From the NCBI RefSeq assembly GCF_004153455.1, contig NZ_SDQE01000013.1:55995-119994 (forward strand): 64,000 bases of DNA, read 5' to 3'. The position numbers and the translations under genes were made by a program. This DNA comes from Allopusillimonas ginsengisoli. Lineage in GTDB: Bacteria > Pseudomonadota > Gammaproteobacteria > Burkholderiales > Burkholderiaceae_B. This document shows positions 8,356-17,949 of the stretch, piece by piece. The notes below the pieces were generated by a model. That model was not told the DNA's origin. It worked only from the letters and a program-made list of their open reading frames with translations, and ran no database searches. The first letter of the stretch is position 1, and each line of letters opens with the position of its first letter.

Positions 8356-8987
8356 CTAGATCAGCCTGGAATAAGTGGAGATGGCGGGTTGCGCGAGGAA
8401 CCGGTCGAATATCATGCCCGCACCCCGCACAAACAGCCGCCTTTTAGGGTTGACGCTGAGCTTACGATTGTCCTGCCTGAGCAGGCCTGCCTCAAAGAAT
8501 AATGCCAGCTTTTCGAGCTCGGACGCGAAATACCCCTCGAACTGTATGGTGGACAGCCGGCTCGACATCCTGCAGGCCAAAACTGGTCCGGTTAAATCCG
8601 AGTTCCGCCAGCATCCCCAGCACATCCGCGTTGACGGTACGTGAGTCGATCTCAACGCTCAGTTGCAATATCCAGATACTTCAGATATTTCACTGATCTG
8701 CTGTGATCATGGGTGATAATCTTGTTACAGGCGCAGAAATCGCAGAGTGACTCACAGAACGGCAGGTGAACATAAACTGATAATGGCGCATTGGCGCAAT
8801 TTTTTGCACGCCTGGCCAGATGGCTAATGTAAGTCCGTTCGGTAAACTCGCTATGGAAGCAGTCCGCCGTTGGATAGGAGGTATAACGAGGGCCCGAAGC
8901 ATCGAATCGACGCACCAGATCTTCGGAAATCTCGATATCAGGGAAACTTATTGTATTGCGACCAGAAGCCGCGCTCAGGGCATCCAT
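8356..8987 (-). pseudogene. hemN: Decayed oxygen-independent coproporphyrinogen III dehydrogenase
   Basis: Three blocks of HemN are recognisable in order on the minus strand. Block 1 (8987 to about 8654) has the radical-SAM cluster motif in YVHLPFCESLCDFCACNK and ends at a TGA after KYLDIATER. Block 2 (about 8656-8540, another frame) reads VEIDSRTVNADVLG and SFGLQDVEPAVHHTV, the segment normally about 45 residues further on. Block 3 (about 8543-8356) is the HemN C-terminus, FEGYFASELEKL to GAGMIFDRFL. Roughly 250 residues are missing between blocks 2 and 3. An intact HemN has about 450-460 residues; this cannot make an active enzyme. The cell needs another hemN or hemF for haem synthesis. Confidence 0.85.
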
Positions 8988-9092
8988 TGCCTAACTCCGA
9001 TTCGGGGCACGATACCCGTACCCATGCCATGGCTTGCGCGCCATGCACAAACTGCTTCGGAGGCATTGTCTCGTGCGCCAGATATTCCTTAT

Positions 9093-9106
9093 TTGACTCA
9101 GGTCAA
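9093..9106 (-). promoter_or_regulatory. FNR/DNR-type box upstream of the hemN remnant
   Basis: TTGACTCAGGTCAA fits the TTGAY-N4-RTCAA consensus of FNR and DNR sites; the palindrome extends to ATTTGAC/GTCAAAT (9091-9108). It lies about 106 bases before the hemN remnant start (8987) and about 120 before mrpA on the other strand. Anaerobic hemN promoters commonly carry such a box. The neighbouring Crp/Fnr regulator has the residues to bind it. Confidence 0.65.
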
Positions 9107-9227
9107 ATAAAAAACACATTCGCCCAGGAACTCAAAATGACGAAAAACGACTACCTGTCAAATAGCTGAACACAACACATTGTATTATTGAGGCCAGTTT
9201 CTTTCACACACCTTCTATCCTTCGCCG

Positions 9228-12143
9228 ATGTCGCTTGTTCTCATTATTGCCTTGCCCTTCGTAGGCAGCATCATTGCTGCGCTGCTGCCTTCGAACGCCC
9301 AGAAGATCGAAGCGTGGCTGGCAGGCGCCGTTGCGGTCATCTGCACGCTGCTCATTGCCTTTCAGCTTCCGGCCGTCCTCAATGGGCAAGTACATAAGTT
9401 AACCGTCTCCTGGATACCGGCGCTGGGGCTGGATTTTTCCCTGCGCATGGATGGCTACGCCTGGCTGTTCGCCATGATCGTCGCCAGCATGGGCGCGCTG
9501 ATCGTGCTCTACGCGCGCTACTATCTCTCGCCCCAGGATCCCGTCCCGCGGTTTTTCTCGTTTTTTCAGGCGTTTATGGGATCGATGCTGGGCGTGGTGC
9601 TCTCTGGCAACCTCATCCAGTTGGTCGTATTCTGGGAGCTCACCAGTTTGTCGTCATTCATGCTGATCGGCTACTGGTATCACCGTCTGGACGCCCGACG
9701 TGGAGCCCGCATGTCGCTGGTGATTACAGGCATGGGTGGGCTGTGCCTGCTCGCGGGCATGCTGATGCTCGGGCATGTCGTAGGCAGCTACGACCTCGAC
9801 CAGGTACTGGCTTCCGGCGATCTGATTCGCGCCCACCCCTGGTATTCCACGATATTGATCCTGATAGCGCTGGGCGCGCTCAGCAAAAGCGCCCAATTCC
9901 CACTGCATGTATGGCTGCCCAATGCGATGGCTGCCCCCACACCTGTCTCCGCATATCTGCATTCGGCAACCATGGTCAAGGCCGGCGTATTCCTGCTGGC
10001 CCGACTCTGGCCCGTGCTGGCCGGCACCGAAGAATGGGCCTGGATCATCGGTACCGCGGGGCTGCTGTCCCTTACGCTGGGCGCCTACGCCGCCACCTTC
10101 CAGATGGATATGAAAGGCGTTCTGGCCTATTCCACCATTAGTCACCTTGGCCTGATCACCCTGCTGCTGGGGCTGAACAGCGAGCTTGCGTTGGTCGCCG
10201 CAGTCTTCCACATGGTCAATCATGCCACCTTCAAGGCATCGCTGTTCATGGCCGCCGGTATCGTCGACCACGAAACCGGCACGCGCGACCTCAACCGCCT
10301 GTCTGGCCTGTACAGAAGCATGCCCATCACCGCCACGCTGGCGGTGGTTGCCGCAGCCTCCATGGCTGGAGTACCCCTCTTGAACGGCTTTATATCCAAA
10401 GAGATGTTCTTCGCCGAAACCGTCTTTGTTGGCGACAACTGGTACAGCCGTGTCGGCCTGCCAGCGGCAGCCGTCATTGCTGGCGCATTCAGCGTTGCAT
10501 ACTCGCTGCGCTTCATCCTGCAGGTATTTTTCGGGCCGCCGCCCAAGGATCTTCCGCGTGCGCCGCACGAGCCTCCGCTGCGCATGCTTATCCCCAGTGC
10601 CATACTCGTTCTGGTCTGCCTGGTGGTCGGCATTCTGCCCAGCGTGACCGTCGGCCCATTTCTGAACAATGCCTTGATCTCCATCCTCGGCACAGACATG
10701 CCAGCCTACGACCTGCGTGTCTGGCATGGATTCAATCTACCGCTGGCCATGAGTTTCGTTGCGCTGCTGGGCGGCATGCTGCTGCTCTGGCTCTTGCGCA
10801 GCTGGCATCACGCCCACCCTGGCCGCACGCCCTTCATCTACCGGTTTGATGGCCGCCGCACGTTCGAAACCATGCTCGAAGGGCTGGACACCCTGGCCTC
10901 TCTGGTACTCGACTGGATGCGCTCGTCCCGGCTGCAGCCGCAGTTGCTGCTTGTTGTCGTCGTTTCTTTCGGCGTCGCCATGCTGCCATTGCTGCCCGGC
11001 GGCTGGATGGCGCCTCAGGTGTTCACCGAACTTGATCCGTTCTTTGCGATCATGTGGCTGGCCGGAGGCGCTTGCGCCATTGGTGCGGCCCGCCAGGCCA
11101 AATATCACCGTGCGGTTTCCCTCCTGCTGGCAGGAGGCGCTGGCCTGGTCACCGCGCTGACCTTCGCATGGCTGTCCGCGCCCGATCTGGCGCTCACCCA
11201 GCTCGCGGTCGAGGTCGTCACCATGGTGCTCATCCTGCTGGGCCTGCGCTGGTTGCCTCCGCGTGTACAAGGCGATGACGAACCCCCGCCTCTGGTCAGT
11301 TTCGCTCGGGCCATGGTACGGCGCTTCCGGGATCTCGTGATCGCCATCATCGGCGGCGCCGGCATCGCCGCCATTGCCTACGCCGTACTGTCCAGGCCAC
11401 ACCCTCAAGGCATATCCTCATTCTTCGTCGAGCAGGCTGTGCCGCTCGGCGGAGGCGCCAATGTCGTCAACGTCATCCTGGTGGACTTCCGCGGCTTCGA
11501 TACCTTTGGGGAAATCACCGTGCTGGCCATCGTGGCGCTGACCGTCTACGCGCTGCTGCGCAGATTCAGGCCACCACCCGAGAGCATGGACCTTCCCAAG
11601 GCGCGTCGCAAATCCCTGACAAACACCCGTCTGCTGTCCACCTTCGCCGAGCCTGATCCCAAGACGGACGTCCCCGTGGGTGTCATGAGAGTGCCGGCTG
11701 TATTGGTGCGACTGCTCCTGCCACTGTCGGTCCTGATTTCACTGTATTTCCTGCTGCGCGGCCACAATCTGCCGGGCGGAGGGTTTGTGGGCGGCCTCAT
11801 CATGGCCACCGCGATTATTCTGCAATACATGGTCGGCGGCATTATCTGGGTGGAAGCCAGGCCGCGCATACATCCTCAGCAGTGGATAGCGGTCGGCCTC
11901 CTTGCTGCAGGCACCGCGGCACTGGCGGTATGGTGGGTCGACAAGCCTTTTCTTTCTGCAATCAGTTGGGATCTCGTCCTTCCGGTGATCGGGCATATAC
12001 ATTTGTCCAGCGTATTGCTGTTTGATGCAGGGGTCTACATGCTGGTGGTCGGCGCTACCGTACTCATGCTGGTGGCCTTGGCACACCAATCGTTGCGTCT
12101 CTACCGTAAACCTTCCGCCACCGCCGACAAAGGAATCAACTGA
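9228..12143 (+). CDS. mrpA: Mrp cation/proton antiporter subunit A (MnhA plus fused MnhB)
   Basis: A 971-residue membrane protein and the first gene of the operon. Residues 1 to about 800 are MnhA/PhaA, related to the NuoL proton-pumping subunit of complex I: many helices, with [51 protein letters not shown] and [14 protein letters not shown] typical of the proton-channel family. From about residue 820 ([16 protein letters not shown], then [15 protein letters not shown]) the chain is MnhB. The A-B fusion is the usual PhaAB arrangement of proteobacteria. The complex exports Na+ or K+ in exchange for protons and supports life at high pH or salt. Its stop shares a base with the next start. Confidence 0.93.
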   Translation: MSLVLIIALPFVGSIIAALLPSNAQKIEAWLAGAVAVICTLLIAFQLPAVLNGQVHKLTVSWIPALGLDFSLRMDGYAWLFAMIVASMGALIVLYARYYLSPQDPVPRFFSFFQAFMGSMLGVVLSGNLIQLVVFWELTSLSSFMLIGYWYHRLDARRGARMSLVITGMGGLCLLAGMLMLGHVVGSYDLDQVLASGDLIRAHPWYSTILILIALGALSKSAQFPLHVWLPNAMAAPTPVSAYLHSATMVKAGVFLLARLWPVLAGTEEWAWIIGTAGLLSLTLGAYAATFQMDMKGVLAYSTISHLGLITLLLGLNSELALVAAVFHMVNHATFKASLFMAAGIVDHETGTRDLNRLSGLYRSMPITATLAVVAAASMAGVPLLNGFISKEMFFAETVFVGDNWYSRVGLPAAAVIAGAFSVAYSLRFILQVFFGPPPKDLPRAPHEPPLRMLIPSAILVLVCLVVGILPSVTVGPFLNNALISILGTDMPAYDLRVWHGFNLPLAMSFVALLGGMLLLWLLRSWHHAHPGRTPFIYRFDGRRTFETMLEGLDTLASLVLDWMRSSRLQPQLLLVVVVSFGVAMLPLLPGGWMAPQVFTELDPFFAIMWLAGGACAIGAARQAKYHRAVSLLLAGGAGLVTALTFAWLSAPDLALTQLAVEVVTMVLILLGLRWLPPRVQGDDEPPPLVSFARAMVRRFRDLVIAIIGGAGIAAIAYAVLSRPHPQGISSFFVEQAVPLGGGANVVNVILVDFRGFDTFGEITVLAIVALTVYALLRRFRPPPESMDLPKARRKSLTNTRLLSTFAEPDPKTDVPVGVMRVPAVLVRLLLPLSVLISLYFLLRGHNLPGGGFVGGLIMATAIILQYMVGGIIWVEARPRIHPQQWIAVGLLAAGTAALAVWWVDKPFLSAISWDLVLPVIGHIHLSSVLLFDAGVYMLVVGATVLMLVALAHQSLRLYRKPSATADKGIN

Positions 12144-12487
12144 TGGAAATGGTCCTCGCTCTTGCCATAGGCGTCCTGGCCGGATCCGGAATCTGGCTGC
12201 TACTGCGTCCGCGCACATTCCAGGTCATCATGGGCCTGACGCTCATTTCCTATGCCGTGAACCTGTTCATCTTCGCCATGGGAAGAATCACCGTCGACGC
12301 GCCGCCGGTGATCAACGCCGATCTGGGCGCAGACCCAAGCCTTTATGCTGATCCGGTACCTCAGGCGCTGGTGCTTACCGCCATCGTGATCGGTTTCGCG
12401 ACAACTGCCCTGTTTCTGGTTGTGCTGCTTGCCTCGCGCGGGCTATCGGGCACCGACCACGTCGACGGCCGGGAGAATCGCTCATGA
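12143..12487 (+). CDS. mrpC: Mrp antiporter subunit C
   Basis: A 114-residue protein with three membrane helices, homologous to NuoK: GIWLLLRPRTFQVIMGLTLISYAVNLFIFAMG followed by PQALVLTAIVIGFATTALFLVVL. Subunit C is an essential membrane part of the Mrp complex. The ATG overlaps the TGA of mrpA and the gene's own stop overlaps mrpD, so the operon is tightly coupled. Confidence 0.92.
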   Translation: MEMVLALAIGVLAGSGIWLLLRPRTFQVIMGLTLISYAVNLFIFAMGRITVDAPPVINADLGADPSLYADPVPQALVLTAIVIGFATTALFLVVLLASRGLSGTDHVDGRENRS

Positions 12488-14121
12488 ACAGCTGGATGCA
12501 TCATGCGCCCATTCTCCCCGTTGCCGTGCCGCTCATGGTGGGCGCTGCAATGCTGCTCGTCGGCGACACCCGGCGCAAAGTCAGGTTGACGTTGGGCGCC
12601 AGCGCCATCGTCATTCAGCTTGTACTTGCCGTCATCCTGCTCTGCCTGTCCTCTGGCTATATTGCCAGCGATTGGCCCGATGGCGTAGGCGTCTATCTGC
12701 TGGGCGACTGGCCAGCGCCGTTCGGCATTGTCGCAGTCGTGGACAGACTGTCTTCCATCATGCTGCTGCTCACAGCCATTCTGGGCGCGGCCACCTGGCT
12801 CTATTCCACAGCGCGCTGGGATCGTTCCGGCGTGCACTTTCATCCCCTGTTCCAGTTTCTGCTAATGGGCCTGAACGGCGCCTTCCTCACCGGCGACTTG
12901 TTCAATCTCTTTGTGTTCTTCGAGGTGCTGCTTGCCGCATCCTACGGCCTGATGCTGCACGGATCAGGCCGGGTGCGCGTCGCCGCGGGCCTGCATTATG
13001 TCGTGGTCAATCTGGTGGCGTCCTTCCTGCTGCTGATTGCCATGGCCATCATCTACGGCATCACCGGCACGCTGAACATGGCGGATCTGGCGCTGCACGC
13101 TGGCCTGCTCGATGGCGGAGATCGCCAGCTCTTCGAGGCCGGCGCGGCCATTCTGGGTATCGCTTTTCTCATCAAAGCCGCGGCGTGGCCACTGAACTTC
13201 TGGCTGCCTGCCACTTACGCCAATGCCTGCCCGCCCGTAGGCGCCGTCTTTGCCATCATGACCAAAGTCGGCATCTACTCGCTGCTGCGCATCGGCTCGC
13301 TGCTGCTGCCTACCGGCGCACCTGCCGCCTTCGGTGGCGAATGGATGTTTCCGCTGGGCATGGCAACGCTCGCGTTTGGCGCTATCGGGCTGCTGGCCGC
13401 CCCACAGGTCGAGCGCCAGGCGGGTTATTGCATCATTATGTCCTCAGGCACGCTGCTGGCCGCGCTCGGCATGCCCGGGGTGACACTGACCGGCCCCGCC
13501 CTGTTTTACCTTATCACCTCGGTCCTGACGTTGGGCGCGCTGTTCATGCTGCTCGAGCTGATCGAGCGCACCCAGTCTTTTGGGGCAGACATGCTGGCCG
13601 TCAGCCTGGAAGCCTTCGATCTCGAAGACCCCGAAACTTCAGACAGTTCAGACGACGTCGTAGGCGTTGCCATCCCTGCCGCGATGGCTTTTCTCGGCCT
13701 GTCCTTCATCGCCTGCGCGCTGCTGGTCACTGGCCTGCCGCCCCTATCGGGATTTGTCGCCAAGTTCTCGCTGCTGATCGCCGCGCTGGAAACCTCCTCC
13801 ACCGACTCTCCTTCGGTTGCGGCCTGGTCGCTGGTTGCCGGCATGCTGCTCTCTGGGTTGGCCGGCATCATCGCATTCAGCCGCACCGGGATTCGGTTGT
13901 TCTGGAGTTCCGAAGAAACGATTACACCGCGCCTGCGTCTCAGCGAAGCCGGCCCGGTCGGCGTTCTCGTACTGGCCTGCGTTGGTCTTGCCCTGTGGGC
14001 AGCACCTGTCATGCATTACCTGGACGCCACGGCCAATTATCTGGACAGGCCGGAGTCTTATATTGACGCCGTTATCTCTCAAAGCTCCATCCGCAATGTC
14101 ACGCCAGGAGGCACGCAATGA
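12484..14121 (+). CDS. mrpD: Mrp antiporter subunit D
   Basis: A 545-residue membrane protein of the NuoN/NuoM proton-channel family, with about 14 helices. Recognisable stretches are FNLFVFFEVLLAASYGLML (the conserved membrane Glu) and LIKAAAWPLNFWLPATYANACPPVGAVFAIMTKVGIY (the channel Lys residues and the MTKVG motif). With subunit A it forms the ion path. It is somewhat longer than usual (about 500) because of an acidic Ser-rich insert near residues 377-395 (EDPETSDSSDD). Four-base overlaps exist at both ends. Confidence 0.92.
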   Translation: MNSWMHHAPILPVAVPLMVGAAMLLVGDTRRKVRLTLGASAIVIQLVLAVILLCLSSGYIASDWPDGVGVYLLGDWPAPFGIVAVVDRLSSIMLLLTAILGAATWLYSTARWDRSGVHFHPLFQFLLMGLNGAFLTGDLFNLFVFFEVLLAASYGLMLHGSGRVRVAAGLHYVVVNLVASFLLLIAMAIIYGITGTLNMADLALHAGLLDGGDRQLFEAGAAILGIAFLIKAAAWPLNFWLPATYANACPPVGAVFAIMTKVGIYSLLRIGSLLLPTGAPAAFGGEWMFPLGMATLAFGAIGLLAAPQVERQAGYCIIMSSGTLLAALGMPGVTLTGPALFYLITSVLTLGALFMLLELIERTQSFGADMLAVSLEAFDLEDPETSDSSDDVVGVAIPAAMAFLGLSFIACALLVTGLPPLSGFVAKFSLLIAALETSSTDSPSVAAWSLVAGMLLSGLAGIIAFSRTGIRLFWSSEETITPRLRLSEAGPVGVLVLACVGLALWAAPVMHYLDATANYLDRPESYIDAVISQSSIRNVTPGGTQ

Positions 14122-14612
14122 AGCGGCTGCTGGACCCCCTCGTACTGCCCGCCATGCTGCTCGCTCTGTGGCTGCTGCTGAACGACAGCCTTTCCATTGG
14201 CCAAATAGCGCTAGGTTTGCTTCTGGCTGCCATCCTGGCTGTTGCGCTGGCCGCATCGCGTCTGCGCCCCCTGCGCGCCTCGCCACGTCATCCACTGATC
14301 GCCCTCAAGTTGATCGGGCAAGTTTCCTGGGATATCGCCAAATCGAATATCGCGGTTGCCCGCATTATTTTGCAAGGAAAGAAATCTGACGCCACGCCTG
14401 GCTTTATCAAGATTCCCTTGCGCATACGAGACCCCCATGGCCTGGCCGCCCTGGCATGCATCGTCACCTATACGCCAGGCACTGTATGGGCAGAATATTC
14501 CGACAAAGACGGCATACTCACGCTGCACGTGCTCGACCTGAAAGACGAACAGGCCTGGCTGGATACTATCCAACTGCGCTATGAAAGTCCTTTACTGGAG
14601 ATTTTCGAATGA
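14118..14612 (+). CDS. mrpE: Mrp antiporter subunit E
   Basis: A 164-residue protein: two N-terminal membrane helices, then a soluble domain with IKIPLRIRDPHGLAALACIVTYTPGTVWAEY and LTLHVLD, the conserved core of MnhE. The long version with residues before the conserved part is normal for PhaE. It overlaps mrpD and mrpF by four bases each. Confidence 0.9.
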   Translation: MKRLLDPLVLPAMLLALWLLLNDSLSIGQIALGLLLAAILAVALAASRLRPLRASPRHPLIALKLIGQVSWDIAKSNIAVARIILQGKKSDATPGFIKIPLRIRDPHGLAALACIVTYTPGTVWAEYSDKDGILTLHVLDLKDEQAWLDTIQLRYESPLLEIFE

Positions 14613-14905
14613 ACGACTCTGCCATGAACATTCTTGTGTACTGGGCAGCCAATTTCGCGTTGGGATGCTTTGCGCTGGCGCTTGTCCTCGCGGCAATGCG
14701 GATGCTGCGGGGGCCCACGGCGGCAGACCGAGCCCTGGCACTGGATACCATGTACATCAATGGCATGCTTATCCTTCTGGTGCTTGGGCTGCATTTCAGC
14801 TCGGAACTCTATTTCGACATCGCTTTGCTGATAAGCATGTCCGGTTTCGTCGGTTCTGTGGCCATGGCCAAGTTCCTGTTGCGAGGTGAGGTCATCGAAC
14901 CATGA
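14609..14905 (+). CDS. mrpF: Mrp antiporter subunit F
   Basis: A 98-residue protein with three membrane helices and the family motif LRGPTAADRALALDTMYINGM near residue 34. The ATG at 14609 overlaps the mrpE stop; a second ATG at 14624 would shorten it by five residues. PhaF proteins have about 90 residues. Confidence 0.9.
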   Translation: MNDSAMNILVYWAANFALGCFALALVLAAMRMLRGPTAADRALALDTMYINGMLILLVLGLHFSSELYFDIALLISMSGFVGSVAMAKFLLRGEVIEP

Positions 14906-15303
14906 TGGATTATCTTGTGGGCATACCTGTTGCCCTGCTGCTCGTTGCTGCTGGCGTGCTCACACTAACGGGCTCGCTTGGTTTACTGCGCATGTCGACC
15001 TTTTTCAAACGCATTCATGCCCCCACGCTGGGCAACACCCTGGGCGTGTTCTGCGTATTGGTTGCCACCATTTTGCTTGCCTCGACGCATGAACGACATC
15101 TGGTTGTACACCCGATACTCATCACGATTTTCCTGTTCATTACGTCGCCAGTCACTGCCATGTTGCTCATGCGCGCGGCCATTCGCCGCAAAGCAGAAGA
15201 ACTGCAAGAAAATGACGAGGTCGTGATTGCCCAGGGTCCCAGCGACACGCCGGCAGCTGAGCCGGCACCCGTGAAAACGCCAGAGTCAGATCAACCCTCC
15301 TGA
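14902..15303 (+). CDS. mrpG: Mrp antiporter subunit G
   Basis: A 133-residue protein and the last gene of the operon. Three membrane segments contain the MnhG core LTGSLGLLRMSTFFKRIHAPTLGNTLGV. A charged C-terminal tail of about 40 residues (KAEELQENDEVV, then Pro/Ala-rich) extends beyond the usual family core. No strong terminator hairpin was seen after the stop. Confidence 0.9.
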   Translation: MMDYLVGIPVALLLVAAGVLTLTGSLGLLRMSTFFKRIHAPTLGNTLGVFCVLVATILLASTHERHLVVHPILITIFLFITSPVTAMLLMRAAIRRKAEELQENDEVVIAQGPSDTPAAEPAPVKTPESDQPS

Positions 15304-15418
15304 CGAGGGCTGGCGCCCGCCACGATATGTTTAGTTACGTATGCCGCCTACAGGCTCTATATACTGTACAAAATGAGGCTTCCCATCCGGGAGACTGATT
15401 CTGACAAGGAGCAGGCTC

Positions 15419-16027
15419 ATGACACTTACACGCACCCTATTCTCTCGACTTCTTCTGTGCACGTTCACACTCGGTGCTTGTGCTGCTGCTGGCGCAACAG
15501 GCACTGTGAGCGAGGCCGATGCGCAAGCTCGCTACGAGGCCGATGTAGCTCGCTGCAAAGCCGGACAGACAAACCAGGATGAAGCGACGTGCATTCAAGA
15601 AGCTGGCGCAGCGCTCGAAGAAACCAAGCGCAACCGGTTGACCGACAAGAATTCGAATTTTGATCAAAACCAGGTAAATCGATGCAACAGTCTGCCTGTC
15701 GCAGAACGCAGTGACTGCTTGCAGCAAATGTCGGGAACCAATACCACCACAGCGGGCAGCGTGAGCGGTGGCGGCGTATTACGCGAAACCACAATCACCG
15801 TCCCGCCAGGCACACCGGGCTCCACCACGACTACGCCGCCGGCTGGCTCGGCGATGCCCGATGCCCCGGCAGTGCCTTCTACAAGCACGCCGGCTATGCC
15901 TGATGCCTCAACAGTGCCTTCCACAGGCGCGTCTCCGACCATGCCTGGCGCGTCGAGTGAGCCTGCCACACCAGCCATGCCAGCCGCGCCTGCCACACCA
16001 GCTCCCGGCACAGGGGTTACGCAGTAA
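15419..16027 (+). CDS. Exported Ala/Pro/Thr-rich protein of unknown function, possible lipoprotein
   Basis: A 202-residue protein I do not recognise. It begins with a signal sequence (RTLFSRLLLCTFTLGACAAAGA); LGAC at 18-21 could be a lipobox, otherwise cleavage would fall a few residues later. The folded part, about residues 25-110, has four cysteines (C47, C59, C90, C100) and polar helical stretches such as EADAQARYEADVARC. The remainder is low complexity: repeats of MPDAPAVPSTST, MPDASTVPSTGAS and PATPAMPAAPATPAPG. The start at 15419 has AAGGAG about ten bases upstream. It ends 13 bases from the convergent kinase gene. A structural or stress protein of the envelope is possible; no function is assigned. 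Confidence 0.75.
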   Translation: MTLTRTLFSRLLLCTFTLGACAAAGATGTVSEADAQARYEADVARCKAGQTNQDEATCIQEAGAALEETKRNRLTDKNSNFDQNQVNRCNSLPVAERSDCLQQMSGTNTTTAGSVSGGGVLRETTITVPPGTPGSTTTTPPAGSAMPDAPAVPSTSTPAMPDASTVPSTGASPTMPGASSEPATPAMPAAPATPAPGTGVTQ

Positions 16028-16040
16028 GCTACAAGCGAAA

Positions 16041-17099
16041 TTATTCCTGGCGAGTCAGTTTGGCGCCAATCCGTGGCCCCGGAAAAACCAAGGTAATCCG
16101 GGTGCCCGGAAACTCGGGGCGGCTTGTGAGATTCCACCAGGCGCCATGAGCGCGAGCTATTTCGCGTACGATGGCGAGCCCGAGGCCCGAGCCTTCAGCC
16201 CCGGCCTGAGGCGATCGGTAGAATGCCTCGAAAACCCGTTCTGCATCTTGTGCGCCTATACCCTTTCCGTCGTCTTCGACGCTCAGTGACGGAGGGTTCG
16301 CCCCCACTTTGAGCTTGACGGACGTGGCGCCCTCGGCGTAACGCAGTGCGTTGTCAATCAAATTGCTCAACAACTCTTCCAACAGCAGAGAATCCACATC
16401 AACCCATACGGGTTCAGCCGGCGCTTCCATCTGTATATCAAGATGACGGGCACGCGCAGAGGGAATCCATTCCGCCGCACTCTCGCGCACCCATTCGGAC
16501 AAGTCAGTGCGCACAAAACTGTCTTGAGGACGTGTTGAAGAATCTGCCCGGGCCAGCACCAGTAATTGTTGCCCCAACCGTATCATGCGATCAGTGACAT
16601 TCTTGATACGCTCTGCCCGCTCGCGTACATCGTCGGGCAAGGTGTGGGTGAGCATGAGCTCCGATTCAAGTTTCAACCCGGTGAGCGGGGTACGCAATTG
16701 ATGTGCGGCATGCCCGATAAAGCGCTTTTGCGCTTGCATGGAATCGTCTAGCCGCAGGAGCAGATCATTGAAATGTGTGACAAGGGGCGCAACCTCTGTT
16801 GGCAACCCAGCCTCACCGAGAGGCTGTAAATCGTCAATGGAGCGTTGATTGATTTCGCGAGAAAGGCGGTTAATGGACGCGAGCCCCGAACGGACGCCGG
16901 AAATGAGTATCCAGGCAAATGCAGATACCAGGAAGATCTGACCAATGACCATGGTCCAGAAGATATCGCGCAGGAGCCAGGCCTCCAGCGTCATCTTGCG
17001 CGTCATGATCCAAGTGACCGTGAGGTCTATCATCACCAGCAGCACAACTGCTGGGAACAAGCGCAGCACAAGGTGGCGCGCAAGAGAGCCCGGCGGCAT
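16041..17099 (-). CDS. TctE-like sensor histidine kinase without a periplasmic sensor domain
   Basis: About 352 residues. Two membrane helices (about 13-31 and 51-69) are separated by only about 19 residues. A HAMP-like linker follows, then the H box FIGHAAHQLRTPLTGLKL (His about 133), the N box LLSNLIDNALRYA and the glycine boxes DDGKGIG and GSGLGLAIV. Usual TctE kinases have about 460 residues with a 2CSK_N sensor of 130-140 residues between the helices; that part is absent here. Input must therefore be sensed in the membrane or through a partner. The start at 17099 lies 17 bases beyond the response-regulator stop; a longer frame from 17153 would overlap that gene. It phosphorylates the partner regulator. 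Confidence 0.82.
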   Translation of the reverse strand: MPPGSLARHLVLRLFPAVVLLVMIDLTVTWIMTRKMTLEAWLLRDIFWTMVIGQIFLVSAFAWILISGVRSGLASINRLSREINQRSIDDLQPLGEAGLPTEVAPLVTHFNDLLLRLDDSMQAQKRFIGHAAHQLRTPLTGLKLESELMLTHTLPDDVRERAERIKNVTDRMIRLGQQLLVLARADSSTRPQDSFVRTDLSEWVRESAAEWIPSARARHLDIQMEAPAEPVWVDVDSLLLEELLSNLIDNALRYAEGATSVKLKVGANPPSLSVEDDGKGIGAQDAERVFEAFYRSPQAGAEGSGLGLAIVREIARAHGAWWNLTSRPEFPGTRITLVFPGPRIGAKLTRQE

Positions 17100-17115
17100 A
17101 AGCACCCGCCAGAAA

Positions 17116-17793
17116 TTAACCGGCGGCACTTTCCACATCGAGAAGGTAGCCAAAGCCGCGCACCGTTTGGATGCCGGCCCCGGTACCTTCTAGCCGTTTA
17201 CGCAGTCGGTACACATAGACCTCGACCGCATTCTCGCTGAAATCAGCATCCCATGCCGACAGTGAATTGACGATCTGCCGCTTGGTGACCACGCGGCCAG
17301 CACGCGCCATGAGCATTTCCAGCACAGAAAGTTCACGCACCGACAGGGCAAGCCGTTCGCCATTTACGCGCACTTCGCGCCCGACGGAATCGAACACCAG
17401 CGGACCCGCTTCGATGGTGGGTTGTGCCTGCCCCGCGCGTCTGCGTCCAAATGCACGCACGCGCGCAGCAAGCTCTGCGAGCTCGAATGGCTTGGTGACA
17501 TAATCGTCGGCGCCTGCGTCCAATCCTGCAACGCGATCTTCGACGCCATCGCGCGCTGTAAGAATGAGCACGGGAACCTGCTCGTTGTTGGCCCTGAGCT
17601 TGCGCAATATTTCCAATCCGCTTTCGCCTGGCAAGTTGAGATCAAGCAATAGCAGGTCGTAACTTTGCCCGGCAACAGCGCCAACTACCTGTTCACCATC
17701 GGTGAGCCAATCCACAGCGTAGCCTTGTTCCATCAGGAACTCCTGCAACGCATGGCCCAACGTGGTGTCGTCTTCAATAACTAGGACTCTCAT
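17116..17793 (-). CDS. TctD-like response regulator, OmpR family
   Basis: A 225-residue two-domain regulator. The receiver has the acidic pair E7/D8/D9, the phosphorylation site D51 (LLLLDLNLP), the Thr in LTARD and the Lys in YVTKPF. The C-terminal winged helix (about 125-220) ends VEVYVYRLRKRLEGTGAGIQTVRGFGYLL, typical of the OmpR/PhoB class. It is transcribed before its kinase. TctD/TctE pairs usually control tricarboxylate transporters, but no tct gene adjoins this pair; the window's tctCAB set is 19 kb away. Confidence 0.88.
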   Translation of the reverse strand: MRVLVIEDDTTLGHALQEFLMEQGYAVDWLTDGEQVVGAVAGQSYDLLLLDLNLPGESGLEILRKLRANNEQVPVLILTARDGVEDRVAGLDAGADDYVTKPFELAELAARVRAFGRRRAGQAQPTIEAGPLVFDSVGREVRVNGERLALSVRELSVLEMLMARAGRVVTKRQIVNSLSAWDADFSENAVEVYVYRLRKRLEGTGAGIQTVRGFGYLLDVESAAG

Positions 17794-17899
17794 GGGAAGA
17801 TTCTATATCGAACTGGAACAAAACGGCAGATTTGACGAAAGCACGCGCCCAACCGTTACAAAACTGAACAGCAGCTAAATAACGCCGGCGTGAGAAAGC

Positions 17900-17928
17900 A
17901 AATCGGCGGCCCTTTGGGCCGCCGATTT
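17900..17928 (-). terminator. Intrinsic terminator after exbD
   Basis: A 13-bp perfect stem, AAATCGGCGGCCC (17900-17912) with its complement at 17916-17928, and a three-base loop, lies 22 bases beyond the exbD stop. On the minus strand it is followed by GCTTTCT. It separates the tonB operon from the tctD promoter. Confidence 0.7.
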
Positions 17929-17949
17929 GTATGCCTGAAACGGACCCTC

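Noticed and set aside
8327..8356. Longer start for the Crp/Fnr gene at 8356
   Set aside because: The ten extra residues (MGHRHQAIII) do not resemble the family and overlap the stop of the hemN remnant.
10000..10727. A 357-codon minus-strand frame opposite mrpA (from 9654)
   Set aside because: Shadow of the mrpA coding frame; composition is rich in Gly/Gln/His and no ribosome site is present.
15330..15385. Possible LexA-like site near TATACTGTACAAAATG before the exported protein
   Set aside because: Only one half (CTGT) is present; the second half does not fit within the required spacing.
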